Source of the DNA: Scylla paramamosain
Taxonomy: Eukaryota; Arthropoda; Malacostraca; Decapoda; Portunidae
Reading direction: 5' to 3'
Length of the DNA: 64,000 nt
NCBI RefSeq assembly: GCF_035594125.1
Contig: NC_087156.1
Span: 20,694,497-20,758,496, forward strand
This document shows, piece after piece, positions 1 through 22,244 of the stretch (the first letter of the stretch is position 1; every line of letters begins with the position of its first letter). The position numbers and the translations under genes are program-made. The notes under the pieces are model-generated. The model had not been told where the DNA came from and made no database searches. It was given only the letters and a program-made list of their open reading frames with translations.

Positions 1-586
1 TGATGCATTAGCAAGTATACTTGGCCAGTCAGATATGTTTTTATAGGCACATATATTCCTATTCCCATATGCTATTTGTCATGCATCAATCATAAATTAT
101 TTTATGTTAATCATCCTGGCACCTTTTTAAATCAAACCAGCATTTATTTTCTCTGTTGATACTTATGAATTTGTTTTCTTTGTTATATTTTTGACATGAA
201 TTTATATACACATGTATATACATATATTGTAAACACTGTTAATTAAGCTTACTGGATATCAGCCTTGTGCCAGATTATTGGAATGCTGACTGTTTGGATG
301 GTACTTTTTTATTGGCATTTAGATGTTACAGTATCCTTCATTATTATACACTATTAATCCCTAATTGGTAGGTATTTTGGTAAGTCATTCAGGAATGGAT
401 TTTAAGAGAAGTTAGTTTTCTTCCTGCTGTCATACTTTTCTATGAGGATAGTGGTCATGGGAGGAGAGTTAGCAGAATGAGCAGAGGATGGAATGTTCAA
501 GATAATTTTGGCATGAAGAGAAAAAAGAAGAAGAGTAATTGCTGAAGACAATAACTTTATCTAATATGAGAGCTATAAGGCTAAGA

Positions 587-773
587 CCTTTCACATGACA
601 CCACTGGTTCCATCATGTGAAAGGGTAGTGTAACTGCAAGCAAAAAGTAACCACATGCCACTGTCAGCAGCAGTTACCTCCCCATGCCTATGCCATGACC
701 TCATATGAAAGACTCCACTGTAAGTTATGGGAGGTAACCAGTGGCAGTCACTGGTAGCATCATGTGAAAGGGG
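587..773. mobile_element. Hairpin MITE-like element
   Basis: The ends are inverted copies: CCTTTCACATGACACCACTGG at the left matches, inverted, the ...CACTGGTAGCATCATGTGAAAGG end. Internal segments are also inverted (AGTTACCTCCCC against GGGAGGTAACC). The left end alone forms a 12-bp-arm hairpin (587-624). About 190 bp, no coding capacity, no clear target duplication. A (CT)n array starts 50 bp to the right. Confidence 0.45.
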
Positions 774-821
774 CCCAAGGGGAAGACATGAAAAGGATAA
801 ATGGGCAAGCATAAAATATAT

Positions 822-4040
<3,219 letters not shown>

Positions 4041-4047
4041 CTTTATA

Positions 4048-4230
4048 ATCATCATCATCATGATCATCATCATCATCATCAACCTATAATTCCACAGCAG
4101 GAAAGTGGCCCCTCTCAACCTTCCCTGTTTCTGTTGGTCATCTATTTGAGGTCATCCCAGCAAAACTTACTTTTCTATTTAGTTCTCTTCCATCTTGCCT
4201 TCTATTATATTATCCCATGGTTGCCTTTAT
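4048..4230 (-). repeat. Possible LINE 3' end with (TGA)n tail
   Basis: A (TCA)n/(TGA)n tract at 4048-4080 is followed by a segment containing CCACAGCAGGAAAGTGGCCC. This resembles the conserved 3' end of several arthropod non-LTR elements, which finish in a trinucleotide tail. Recognition is by memory of the motif only. Confidence 0.35.
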
Positions 4231-5110
4231 GTTATATTTAACAATTTGGCAAAATATGTAATTATCAAAATTGACTTTCTCTGTAACTGGTGTCAAAATA
4301 TCTTCTACTTTAGTCTACTCTTTAATCCATAATACTTCATTCTTATTTCCTGTTGTAATGTAATTGGACACTTTGAAGTTTAGTTCCACAACTTTTGTAA
4401 GATGAGCATTCTGATCCATATTGTAACTGGTAGAATGCACCATTTTTTTTTTTTTTTTTCTATTGTAATAGAGAACTTATTGTCTCACCCCCATTTTGTT
4501 TACCGAAAGCATTCCATCCCATTGCTGATCTTTTGCTATATTTTCATGATCTGCATGACACTAATTTTCTGTCAAAAATAATTTTCCTACCCATTTTTGT
4601 TAATTCATCCTGTATTTAATTTCATGATCTGGGATCTAATTGTTTAACATTACTTTTTTTCTAGATTCTGGATTTCTCTGTGTTATTGCAAAGTCATTTA
4701 AAGATTTTCTCAAGAATAACATGCAATTATTTGAAATAGGTCTGTGTTCTCCACAACACTGAGTAACTTTAATAAATTGGTCTTAATTGCCATCACATTT
4801 CATTATCTTCATTTATAGTTTTATATTCTGAGGTGACATATTATGCTCCTTAGCTATTACTTTGGGGTACAAAATCATATTTTCAGGGGCATCTAGCATT
4901 CCATATTTATTCATTGTATACAGGTGTTTACTTTTATTAACTTATTCACCCTTTAAATTAAACCATGAATTATTATTATTATTACATGTTCATTTTTATG
5001 TTGCTTTTGTATTGATTTGCACATTAAATTGTAGTTTGTAAACATTTTTACTTAGAAAAACAACCTTGCCAGTTACTATTTTTCCAAACTGAATCGTGTA
5101 TTTCACATTA

Positions 5111-5113
<3 letters not shown>

Positions 5114-5185
<72 letters not shown>
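5114..5185. repeat. (AT)n microsatellite
   Basis: About 72 bp of uninterrupted AT dinucleotides. Confidence 0.98.
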
Positions 5186-5188
<3 letters not shown>

Positions 5189-7132
5189 AAACCCCATATA
5201 CCTAACTTTGTGTAAAAGACGAACCTACTGTATGCCATGGTTAGGTCAGTTGTGATAATAACAATACTGTATTCATAAATGTGTAATATTTGGATTATAA
5301 GTTATTTAGATGCCTCATTATATAGGGTCATGTTTCTTGCCCATGTCTATTGCCTGTTGTGATTTATCATTATTGGCTGTGAATCTGTCAGCCTCAGTAG
5401 TTTGGATTCCTTTCTGACCAAAACAGTTCACACCTGCCAATTCAACCATCTCTGTAACCTGTAGACTTGTCATTATCAATTACTTAGTGGTGACTGATAA
5501 CCTGGATGATAGTGACCTGTCCTTAAATAAATGGTTGGTATTCTACAACAAAGAAAAGGAACATGATCAGATCACCTTGCTTTATTGTGCTGTCAGAGGT
5601 ATAAAATAACTTCATAGTAATCTGTATTATTCACATTGTTACAGTGATTTTTAATACATTATTTTAAAATTAAGTAGTTTTTTATACCAGCAGTAAAATA
5701 ATTATTTTCTTCAGCTGGCTGCATAGATTCCCATTGGAAATACCATAGAGGAACCTGTTGTTATGTAGAGAAATTTTTATGTTTCATGAATAGTTAGGAA
5801 AAGTATATTGTTATTTTTACATATGGACATTCTTCAACATCTTTACCACAAATGTTTATGAAACATGTCATAGAATATGTGATCATTGTGTTAATATTAA
5901 AAAAAAAAATATCATAGCTGTGTTAAGAAGGCACTGAGCAGATGATTATTATATAGAGAGAAGAAATATATTTAGTTAAAACCATTCTACAAAAACAGAT
6001 AATCTTAAAAGAAAGAAAAAAAATCATATCTCCAATTCAGAACAAGTTTAGTAACCTAGAAACTTTAACTAGCTTGCAGAAACCTGGATTTTTTTTATGA
6101 AGGGCAGCAATCTTTCCCAAATGTAAAATGTTGTATGTGCTTTTGTGTGTGTATGGATTCTTACTATTGGTGATTAGAGATATACCTTCACATATAGATT
6201 GCTGAATAGTGTTTTAAAATTTGCAGTTTATAAAATGAAATCAAGAGATAATTCCATATAAAAATACAGATATAATGAAATTAAACAATGGTTTACTAAC
6301 AAATCTATACTAGCAAAACATAGATACCATATAGAACCTACATGTGCAAGCATGTTCTTCACCAGCAGCTCATATAACCTTCATGTTTTTCATTACCTCT
6401 CAAAAGCTTCTTAACCAAGATACAATAATTTTGGCTGCTAGTAACATACAGATCTTAATGATGTTAAAATTTTATTAAAAAATACATCAAATAATGAACC
6501 AGCATTATAACACTAGACTAACAATCATAAAATGTTTCAGTGTTGGGTATGAGTTATGACACTAGCAAAAACTACACACCTCACATCAACATTGTGCACA
6601 ATGAGGCCAAAAATTCAATTACAACTTTACATGTGCAATATGCTCTGTTTTTAATGACCATAGGTAAACAACTGCACAAACTAACCTTGCTAAGAGTGCC
6701 CCACTAATTACTGAGTATTCCTTGATCTTCAACAGTACAATGATTTATGCTGATTGAGCCATACAGAATGCACAAATGATAAATGTCTTCATTCATGTTA
6801 TTCAGTGATTAACATAACTGCACTAACTGCTATCTGGATTCACTCTTTTCAGCTATTTCTAGCTTTTGATCCATAATGAATGTAGAATTTATAATTTAAA
6901 ATTACATTTACATTCTCAATGAATTTACAATTTATTATGTTCTAAATCCAAAGCATTTTTCTGTTTCTTTAGATTCAATTAGATCTATCAATGTTCTTGA
7001 ATACATTTTTCCCCTAAGAGGTAAAGAAACAGGCATTAAAAGTATCACAATATTTGTAGTATTAATTCATGACTTTTTACTCTGTTTCTGGACTTAACTG
7101 GTTTGTTAAAAGCTATGCTACATATCACATGC
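5186..7132. other. No gene recognised; downstream flank of UBE2T
   Basis: AT-rich, no convincing coding exon on either strand. The right part presumably contains the UBE2T 3' untranslated region. Confidence 0.5.
6931..6936 (-). promoter_or_regulatory. Possible polyadenylation signal of UBE2T
   Basis: AATAAA on the minus strand about 200 nt beyond the UBE2T stop codon. It is the nearest canonical hexamer I saw. The region is AT-rich, so chance occurrence is likely. Confidence 0.35.
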
Positions 7133-12697
<5,565 letters not shown>

Positions 12698-13137
12698 AAC
12701 ACTGCAAGGAAAATACATAACTGGGAACTCAGACCTGCCGAACGCGGCCCGGCCTGCCGCGGACCCAATGTCGACACTAGTGCCCTTTCATTCTTTCTTT
12801 GTTCAAAGGGTTCAAGAGTTGATAACCTTACACTTCTCTTCGCACACCAGCTGTTATCTCCACTTATCTACAGCGTTGTACCGTCTCGGATCATCATGCA
12901 GCTGAAAACTCACCTTGTATTCTTATTTTTGTTGTTATTATGTACAACTGACTTTGATGGTATGATTTGCCGCCAGATTCGTCAACTCTCTGGCCTGCCT
13001 ATTATAGTTTTATAGTTTTCTACATTTGTTGATTTGCTTACTTATTTGCTTCTTTTATTTTATTTTATTTTTTTTTTCTCACTCATTTATCTCAAAACTA
13101 TCTCCAACTACATATTACGATATTATCAGTTTTATTT

Positions 13138-16100
13138 CCATCTTGATCTTGATCTTGATGGTACAGGTGGCATATGATCACTCCTGAGCCAGGCCTTTGG
13201 ATCGGCAACTCCTGTAGAAGGGGGAAAAAAAAAAAGAGAAATGAACAGCATCCTCTATCCTAATTGTTCATACACCTGGCGCGCCACATTCTCTCCAGAA
13301 ACTCTCACCGCCTCAATCATCCTTTCATTCGCCTCTCTACACAATCCCAGCAACAATACCATCCATTCCTTTCCTGTCTTCTCCACTCTTTCATTCCTAT
13401 CATGCCCTAACTCAGTCAGTATCACTTGCATCATCTCATTCCTGTCTCTGGCATACTTCACACACTCCAGCACCACATGTTCCACCGTCTCATCCTCTCC
13501 CATGTCACACATCTGGCACACTTTGCTGCGGGACTCAGACCACCTGTAACTCCTTGCATTCACATCCATACACTGTGCCCTCGCTCGGAAGAGAAGATCA
13601 CCGCCCAGGCTTCCATCATACTACCTTTCATACCTCGGGGCCTCTTTCTCCTTGTACCATTCCAGGGTCTCCTTTCCATTTCATTCTTCCATTCATTCAG
13701 TCCCACATATTTCACTTCTTTGTCTATCTCATTTTTCCATTTTCTCACATCCCATTCGGCTCTCACTCTGCCTCCTCTTGTTACCACCCATTCACGCTCA
13801 TTTTGATTCCTGCCAGCCATTCTTATCGCCCACACAACTTGCAATCCATTCCTGTCTGTCATTCTCATGCATCTCTTCCTCCATTTGCTTCCACTTTCAT
13901 TCCACAGGTACACCTTCCTTGCTATTCTTGTATCATCCATTCTCTCAAGCCTAATCTTGTACCTAAGTGTGTGGCTTTTGTGAGTCTTTCTCTGAAGGTG
14001 CTCCATCCCATGTCACCTCTCAAGGCTTCAACTGCTGTGCACCTCGGTGCACTCAGTGCCATCCTTGCTACTCTATTCTGGCCCACTTCTAACTTATCAA
14101 TTTCACTTTCATTCCATGCAATCACATCCATACCATACATTATACATGGCACAGCCACACTCTTCCACACTTCTCTCCACACATAATACTTACTTGCTCT
14201 CATCCTTGCCGCGCTTCCCAATCGACCTACCCACTGGTTTACCATACTTATCTTTTCATTCTTTGCCTTTGCACACCCACTAGGACTCATCCACATCCCT
14301 AAGTACTTGTATTCTTGCACCTGTCTCAACTCATTCTCTCCAAGTCTCCATACCACATTACTTTCATCCTCTGACCTATTCACAATCATTACTTTGCTTT
14401 ACTCACTGCTAAACCTTACTCCAAAGTCTTTACCATAGCCATCCACTACATCCAACAAACTTTGAAGCTCATCTGCCGATTCACTCATAAGAACTACGTC
14501 ATCTGCATAAAAGAGCACACATACTTTATCATTCCCCACACTTACCCCTACATTGCATTCATTCAGTCCCACACATTTCACTTCTTTGTCTATCTCATTC
14601 TTCCATTTTCTCACATCCCATTCGGCTCCCACTCTGCCTCCTCTTGTTACCACCCATTCACGCTCATTTTGATTCCTCCCTGCCATTCTTATCGCCCACA
14701 CAACTTGCAATCCATTCCTGTCTGTCATTCTCATGCATCTCTTCCTCCATTTTCTTCCACTTTCATTCCACAGGCACACCTTCCTTGCTATTCTTGTATC
14801 ATCCATTCTCTCAAGCCTAATCTTGTACCTAAGTGTGGCTTTTGTGAGTCTTTCTCTAAAGGTGCTCCATCCCATGTCACCTCTCAAGGTTTCAACTGCT
14901 ATGCACCTCGGTGCACTCAGTGCCATCCTTGCTGTTCTATTCTGACCCACTTCTAACTTATCAATTTCACTTTCATTCCATGCAATCACATCCATACCAT
15001 ACATTATACATGGCACAGCCACACTCTTCCACACTTCTCTCAACACATCATACTTACTTGCTCTCATCCTTGCCGCGCTTCCCAAACGACCTACCCACTG
15101 GTTTACCATACTTATCTTTTCATTCTTTGCCTTTGCACACCCACTAGGACTCATCCACATCCCTAAGTACTTGTATTCTTGCACCTGTCTCAACTCATTC
15201 TCTCCAAGTCTCCATACCACATTACTTTAATCCTCTGACCTATTCACAATCATTACTTTGCTTTTCTCACTGCTAAACTTTACTCCAAAGTCTTTACCAT
15301 AGCCATCCACCACATCCAATAAACTTTGAAGCTCATCTGCCGATTCACTCATAACAGCTACATCTGCATAAAGGAGCACACATACTTTATCATTCCCCAC
15401 ACTTACCCCTACATTCATTCTTCTCATCCTGGCTGCTAGCTCCTCTGTATACAGGCTAAAAAGGGTTGGTGACAATACACAGCCCTGCCTAACTCCTCTC
15501 TCACTCTTCATCCAGTCTGTTTCTAGGTTTCCTAGTCTGTATCTAGCTCTTGTGTCCACATACATACTTTGCACTATGTTAACTATCTTTGCACTCAATC
15601 CAATCTTTTCTAAGACTCTACCTAGCATTTCTCTGTTCACTCTATCATAAGCTTTCTCTATATCCAGAAAACCTAGGTACAATTTACCCCCATCCTTCTT
15701 TTTCTCCTCAATCATTTCATTCACCACAAACATATTGTCCTCAGCTCTCCTATCCCTACGAAAACCATTCTGTTCTTCACCCAGCACTCCAGCTCTCTCA
15801 ATCCATTTACACAGTCTCTCATTCAACACTGCACTGAAAACTTTACCTATTGTATTCACTAATGCAATTGGCCTGTAGTTCTTCAGCTCATTCTTACTCT
15901 TAAATTCCCTCTTATGCAACAGACACACTCGGCTCTCATTCCACTTTCTTGGCACTCTCTCTTCATCCCACACTCGGTTGAATAATTCAGTCATTCTACC
16001 TATCACTACCTCCCCACCATTCTTGTAGAACTCATAGGGTATATCATCTGGACCTGCTGTCTTGCCATACTTCTGCCTTCTCACACACCTCTCCACTTCA

Positions 16101-17109
16101 TCCCTACTGATTCTTTCATCCAGTTCATTTGCATTCTTCCTTTCCAGTGTTACACATCCTTCTCTCACACTAAACATCTCACCTACCTTACCTACTTCTT
16201 CCCAGAACCCTTTGATTGCCTCCCTGATTCCCTCCTTCTCTGTTATAACTACACCCTCCACTTTTAGACTCTCCACACCAACACTGCCTGACATATTCTC
16301 ACCTCTCATGAACTTGTACCATTCACGGCCACCTTCCATACCTTTCTCCCTTAAAGATTGAATCACACTCCTTTCACTCTTCACTTTAGCATTCATTATC
16401 ATTCGTCTTGTCAACCGCTGCTGCTTCACATACTCTGCCCATGCATTCTGATACTCATTATCTGCCTCATCGCTTTCATGCCTCTTTTTCCTCAGCTATC
16501 TAACTGTCAACTCATTCTCTTTCGCTCCTTCCTAGCCGCTCTGATTTCATCATTCCACCAAGGTTTTACATACATTCTTTCTTCTACCTACTCGCACAAA
16601 CCCTATCTGGGCCCGTATACACAAACCTTTTTTGTTAGTCTTAACAATCCCTGCTAGCTAACAGAAAATCACTAAAAGTAATTCACCAATGCTTAACTAG
16701 CAAATGTTAGCTAGTAAACAGTTGTTTGTCAAGTCCCGCTAAACAATGCTGAAGTTAGTGGCTTATGAACATGGTTCTCAGCAGCATCCCTCACGTCCTC
16801 AACCAGTTTCTCATTCAGATGCTCCGCATCATGCACACTTTCGTTGTCCCAGTTTCTCTCACTCAGATCAACCTGAAAGTTCTCCCACCCTACATCTCTC
16901 AGTCTCCACTTCTTTTTCTTACTTGCCACTTTCACTTCATTCCCACCCTGCATCAAGCACTCCACAACCAGCATGTTGTGATCAGACACAATATCAACCA
17001 AACCATCCTCATCTATCCACATATGCGACACAATTTCACGCAGTCTTCCATTCACCAACACGTAGTCAATTGCCGATTCCTGCTTTCTTGCACTCCAAGT
17101 CACACGCCC
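13138..17109 (-). mobile_element. LINE A, 3' part: endonuclease C-terminus, reverse transcriptase, zinc-knuckle tail
   Basis: In minus-strand order: the endonuclease C-terminal part (17104-16729) with ESAIDYVLVNGR and the catalytic SDHN; reverse transcriptase (16429-15227) with KTAGPDDIPYEFYK, LDIEKAYDRVNRE and GVRQGCVLSPTLFSLY; then YLGMW/thumb; and a C-terminal CQMC-x8-H-x4-C knuckle (about 13500). The catalytic box in the first RT copy is damaged (YADVAVM, one Asp lost), while a duplicated copy further on has YADDVVLM. The element ends at a short (ATCAAG)n tail (13138-13160). Breaks at 15220, 14398 and 14000 mark it as dead. It continues upstream at 22773-24440, beyond an inserted LTR element. 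Confidence 0.85.
13691..15414 (-). repeat. Internal tandem duplication (~860 bp) inside LINE A ORF2
   Basis: 13691-14554 and 14558-15414 are nearly identical copies of the RT palm-to-C-terminus segment. The junction reads CCTACATTGCATTCATTCAG. The outer flanks share CATTCATTC, so the duplication probably used that microhomology. The copies differ by scattered substitutions and small indels. Confidence 0.9.
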
Positions 17110-17635
17110 CATAGCCGCACCAGCTGGGCATCAATTGGCTCTCAGGTGATCTGTTTTACTGATCACACCCATCATCGTAGGGTTGAGGAAAGGCAGTCCT
17201 CCCTGACATTTATTGATGAGGTAGGCATGACCGTAAGAACTGCGAACAAGTTCTCGGTCTCAATTTCTTACAAAATAACATTATACACTGATATTAAACA
17301 CTTTCAACATATTACAATATTCATTAACAATACATGCAATTAACTTGGCACTATGACAATCAGTTTTTACTACAGATTTAAAGTATTTACCTCGGTCACC
17401 ATCCTGCCCGTCTTTGTCTGAGCGCAACTTTGCCGTGAGTGATGCCCGCAGGCAACCAGCAGGTTAACCCCACACTACCAACAAGTGAGCATTGGCTTTG
17501 GTGCTTAATATAGCATTGAATACTGATACTTACACATATTACACGTTTTCATGCAAATAGAAAACTATTGAACATTTCACTTATAAATGCCGAGGAATAA
17601 TGATGTGAGGTACATACGCTTTACATACAGTAACA
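17110..17635 (-). repeat. 3' LTR of the BEL/Pao-like element
   Basis: 526 bp matching 22245-22772. Its terminal CA has decayed to TG on the minus strand (outermost plus-strand bases CA instead of TG). Confidence 0.9.
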
Positions 17636-17639
17636 TGGC

Positions 17640-17886
17640 TCCCCTAAATTGTGTAACAATTTACCTTAAATTAACATTAGTATGTACCTTAAAACTAGGA
17701 TTAGCACATAATATGTTTTGTTACGCTGGCTCCTTGGTGGGGATTCTCCGGTCTATTATTATGCATTACCTTCTAACAGCAATACTAGACTATGTATTGG
17801 CCTCTCTATGATGGTCCTGTTTGCCTTTATGTGTCTTCCCTGGTTGTCGAGATTACAGTCTGAAACCAGGACCTTAACCTTTCTTA
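17640..17886. other. Non-coding remnant between RT and 3' LTR
   Basis: About 250 bp take the place of RNase H and integrase. No motifs seen. Probably the deletion junction plus the element's own 3' region. Confidence 0.5.
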
Positions 17887-19508
17887 CTAGGCCATCATGA
17901 TCAGGAGATACTTTATCCATTTAGGTTTGACATAATCTGGCACCTCATTATCCCATTGAACTGCATTCTTACATAATTCTTGTAAAATTTGCTTTCCAGT
18001 CAGTATGAGAGGTGACACTAGACCTAATGGATCATATATAGAGCTCACTGTTGACAGAATGCCTCTTCTGGTGAGTGGCTTGTCTTTCAGCTTTATTCTA
18101 AATTGAAATGTGTCAGATTCTATGCACCACTCAACTCCCAAAGTTCTTTCTATAGGCAGTGTGTCTTCATTCTTACTAAAATCCAAACTTTTAATTCCAT
18201 CTGCTCTCTCATGAGGAGAAATTGCAGCTAATACATCTTTGTTGTTTGACAAGAACTTATGAAGGTTAAAACCTCCCTTGTAACATAATTCTTTGCTCTG
18301 CTGAATAAGAGTGACAGCTTCATCCATTGTAGCTACTGACTTCAAACCATCATCAACATAAAAGTTGTTTCTTACAAACTTGGCTGCATCAGATCCACAC
18401 CCGTAGTCATCTGTAGCTTTCTTAAGTGCAAAGTTGGCTACACTTGGAGATGATTTAGCTCCAAACAGGTGAGGTGTCATCCTATCTCATTATTAAGGTC
18501 ACCATTTTCCCACCAAAGGAATCTTAACATGTCTCTGTGTTCTGGGTTGACCTTCACTTGATGGTACATTACTTCTATATCACATACAAGTGCAATGCTT
18601 TCTTGCCTAAACCTATACAATACTCCAATAAGTTTGATGGTAAGGTCTGGGCCTTGTAACAGGTGACTGTTTAATGACTGATTCCTGTAGTTTGCACTAC
18701 AGTCAAAGACAACTCTCAACTTCTTTGGCTTTCTCGGATGATAGACTCCATGATGTGGAATGTACCAGACCTTACCATCATTCCTGACTAAATCCTTTGT
18801 CGGTACAATCTCTGCATAACCTTTTGTAATCATATCATCCATGAACACCTTGTAATCACCTTTGTGTTGATTATCCTTCTCAAGTTTAGCTCTTAACTTC
18901 TTGAGTCTCTGCTCTGTTAATAGTTTGTTGTTTGGAAGCTTGACGTTATCATCTTTAAGAGGAAGGGGCAACTCGTAATGGCCATCCTTCAGCTGATGTA
19001 CTCCTTCTTTCATCTTACTTATAAACCTTTTATCTCCATATGATAATGGAGTGTCAGCTGACTTTCTATCACTGAAGTCAAGTTCAAACATATCTCTCAC
19101 TTGAGAAGGATTAATCATCTTTTTGGTTTTAGTAGGAACCACTAAGAAATTAACCCTCTTTTCTTCATTGATTTCTACTTCTTGTGTCACTGTTCTGTAG
19201 ACTACCACTGTATCCTTCAATGGACTTGAATGGGGTGAGATTCTACCAATGATCCCCCAACCTAGCTCTGTCCTATGAGCATAGGGATGCTTCTTGCTAT
19301 CACCTGCTATTTGCTCTTCTGCCATAATGGCTTCTGCACAATCAAGACCAATGAGGAGTCCTATGTCAACGTTTGGGTCATATTTCATTAGTTTGTCAGA
19401 GATTGCCTTTAAGTGGGGCCAGTCACAAGCAGTCTCGGGCCTTGGTATCTGACTCTGTCCAGCTGAAATGTTTTCTGTTGAATATGCTGAAGGGATTGAT
19501 ATTTCCAC
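17887..19508 (-). pseudogene. BEL/Pao reverse transcriptase region
   Basis: Two overlapping frames meet at about 18480. The first carries the protease-RT linker and RT fingers (LRVVFDCSANYRNQSLNSHL, CDIEVMYHQVKV). The second carries the catalytic FYVDDGLKS and the BEL-typical STVSSIYDPLGLVSPL. The IEVMYHQV block has Glu where the first catalytic Asp is expected (usually DI..MF.QI), so check whether the Asp in CDIE serves. Coding ends at 17887 with nothing of RNase H or integrase. Confidence 0.85.
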
Positions 19509-19515
19509 TTCTTCA

Positions 19516-21923
19516 TTATAACCTCACTTTAAGTACATGAATTTTGGTAGAATCAGTGATTTGTTTTCCACTTATTGTGTGGATATTGAGTGACACTGAT
19601 GGTCCGCTAACTCCCAATTTATTCAGAGTGCTTTCCTTGATGAATGAAGCATCAGACTGCTCATCCAGCAGGGCATACACTAAAACTTTATTCTCTTCAT
19701 TACTAACATGATGTAACCATACAGGAACTATCATGGTGTGCATGTCATGTGTCACTGATTCTGTAACTTTGATCTTATTTGCTACTACTGTGGGTTTATC
19801 ATCTTTAGGCTGAGTTGCTTGTGCTGGCACCTTTTGGCTCTCAGTTCTTGTCATATCATCATTGTGAAGAGCTGTGGGATTGTATCTCTGACATACTTTA
19901 CAAACTTTCCTTCTTCTACAATCCTTTCCTTTGTGATCCATTTTTAGACACCCTGTACATAACCATTTTTCTTTAGCAAATTTGTACCTAGTATTACCAT
20001 CAAGTTTGGCAAATTCCTTGCAATCATCTAAATCATGATCCTTTGTACAGTAGTGACAGAATCGTCCTTTCCTTTCCTGGTCCTTGGGATACTGTTTGTT
20101 GGCTTGTACATTTACTTTACTTTGGAATGACCACATTGGTTTTTCCTCAATTGCTTTAGCCATGAAAGTTCTACTCCCTCTATTCTTTGTCATGATGTTT
20201 GATTCCCTTGGTTTCCAATTGGTTGCCCTTGTGTGAGTTTTGATCCAGTCATTTACTTCCCTACTTACTGAATTCCAGGAAACAAATGGATTGCTTGCTC
20301 CTTTTGCTTCTTTCTGGACAAATTCACATAACATTTCAAAGGGTGGGTGGTGCTCTTCATTGCTACTAGGAGTGTTGTTATTACTGTTAGTATCAAGATA
20401 TATCATTACTTGCTTTCTCCAGTCATGAACAATATGTTCAGGGAGTTTTGCTAGCACCTTTCTCTGCTCTCTCAGGTCATTCAGAAATGACAAATAAGAA
20501 GTGTGTTTCATTGCAGCTAAACAGCACTTCAAAAAATCTGAGAATGCTGTTAATGCTGGACCATAATGCGGAGAGATTGGTAGCCAATTCATTAACTTTT
20601 TTGTGTAAGCATCAGCTATGATGCTTTTGTTTCCAAATCTATCCCTAAGAATTTTCTTTGCTTGCACATAGTCAGCATCAGAGTTAAAGTGCATTAACAT
20701 TTTAATGGCATCCTTTGCCTCACCAGATGTATACCTGTCTAAGTAGGCAAGTCTCTCTCTACCAATAGAAGTTTTAGACTCTACATAAGTTTCAAAGTTT
20801 TTCAACCAACTTGGAAATTCCATGGGTTCTCCATCAAAGGTGTTAGGTTCTATTGGAGGGAGGCTCCACTTGGGATCAGGTATATTGATTGCAAAGGTTC
20901 CCCCTGGATGGGAAAAGGATTGATGATTCTGTCTCACATTATTAGGCACGTTGACATTATGAGTGTGTCTACGAGAGCTTGGTACGAGACTCTGAGCTGT
21001 AGGGTTGAGATTTATTGCCTGAGGTTCACTAAATATTTGTCCATCTACTTCATTTGTCATCAATTCATTATCTCTATTGCAAGAAGAAGGTTCCTGTGGG
21101 TCATGGAATGTAACATATTTGTGAGGCATGGCATTGTCACTTTGTTGATTTGCAATTGCTTGTGCTTTTATTTCATTTTGTGACTCTATGTATTGTTGAA
21201 AATAACTTTGCTTCTCTACACTTTCATCATTACCTGGAAGCATTTTTACTTCTTCTTCAACTAAGCTAAGAGCATTAAGTTCTGCACTAGCAACTGCTAA
21301 ATCTCTCTCTTTCCTTTTCTTTGCAAACATTGCCTGGTCTCTAGCTAACCTAACTTCTGCCTCTGCTAAACTATCATGATATTCCATTTCCTTTCTAAGT
21401 CTGGCTACCTTTGCTGCTGCTTCTTGCTTTCTTTGTGCTGATGAACGTGATGAAGTAGATGAGACTAGAATGCCTAGACTGTTTACTAGAACAAATTGAT
21501 CCTCTGTCATTCTTTAACTCCTTTCTTTTACATTCTATACTTTCTAATATTTCATGAACTCGTTGATTGTGTTCCAGCTCTTCATTTAGCTCCTCTGACT
21601 TTTCTGGCTCTAGTTCCACCAGTTTTGTGTATTCCACATAATACTGATGAAATGCCTCTATTACTTCACTTGACATGGGCTCTAATTCAAAGGGGCTAAT
21701 TACAACTTTTAATCCTTTCTTAATTTTGCTGGTAACACTGCTCCATTTATGCTTACAGGACTCTGCTCTTCCTTTGGTTACACTGACGATATTCTCTTCC
21801 TTTGTCGGTCGGCACTCGCTCCCTGACACTAACTTCTTCATTACAAGCTTGACCCTTGTCCACTTGCTCACCCTCACCTTCCCTAAGGCCATCTACGGCA
21901 TTAATTTCCTCAGTATCAGACAT
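19516..21923 (-). pseudogene. BEL/Pao Gag and protease region
   Basis: A start-proximal MSDTEEINAV segment lies near 21920. One or more frame changes separate it from a 664-codon open frame (21510-19516). That frame holds a coiled-coil Gag segment, a Gag core with IPDPKWSLPPIEPNTFDGEP, and two Cys/His-rich knuckle blocks (FCHYCTKDHDLDDC; LCTGCLKMDHKGKDCRRR). A retropepsin-like LLDEQSDASFI follows near the end, where the usual D-S/T-G is altered to DEQSD. These blocks in this order are typical of BEL/Pao elements. The frame closes just before the RT frame opens at 19508. Confidence 0.85.
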
Positions 21924-22244
21924 ATCTAACAACTTAATTGTGTCAATACTGAGACACTGAAAGAACAATTAAAATTACCACTCTAATACTAGCTAATTGT
22001 GGGTAATTTTCACTTAGGCTACTCAATTCAGTGTACATACATACTATTATATTTTCTTGCCTGTGACCATGGGTTCTACAAAATGGTGGCGAGGCACAGT
22101 GGGTAGAAGGGAGTGGTTGTTGTTAAGGGTAGAGCTGACCCCAGGGCTTCAGAGGTCAACCTATAGGCTTACGTCAGCGTCCCCTCGTCCTGTGACTCAC
22201 TCCTGCTACAGTTTCACATGGAGCCAATTTCTTGCTGTTCTTAC

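Noticed and set aside
13241..17343. Plus-strand ORFs with Ser/His/Pro-rich products
   Set aside because: Antisense shadows of LINE A; the minus strand carries the conserved motifs.
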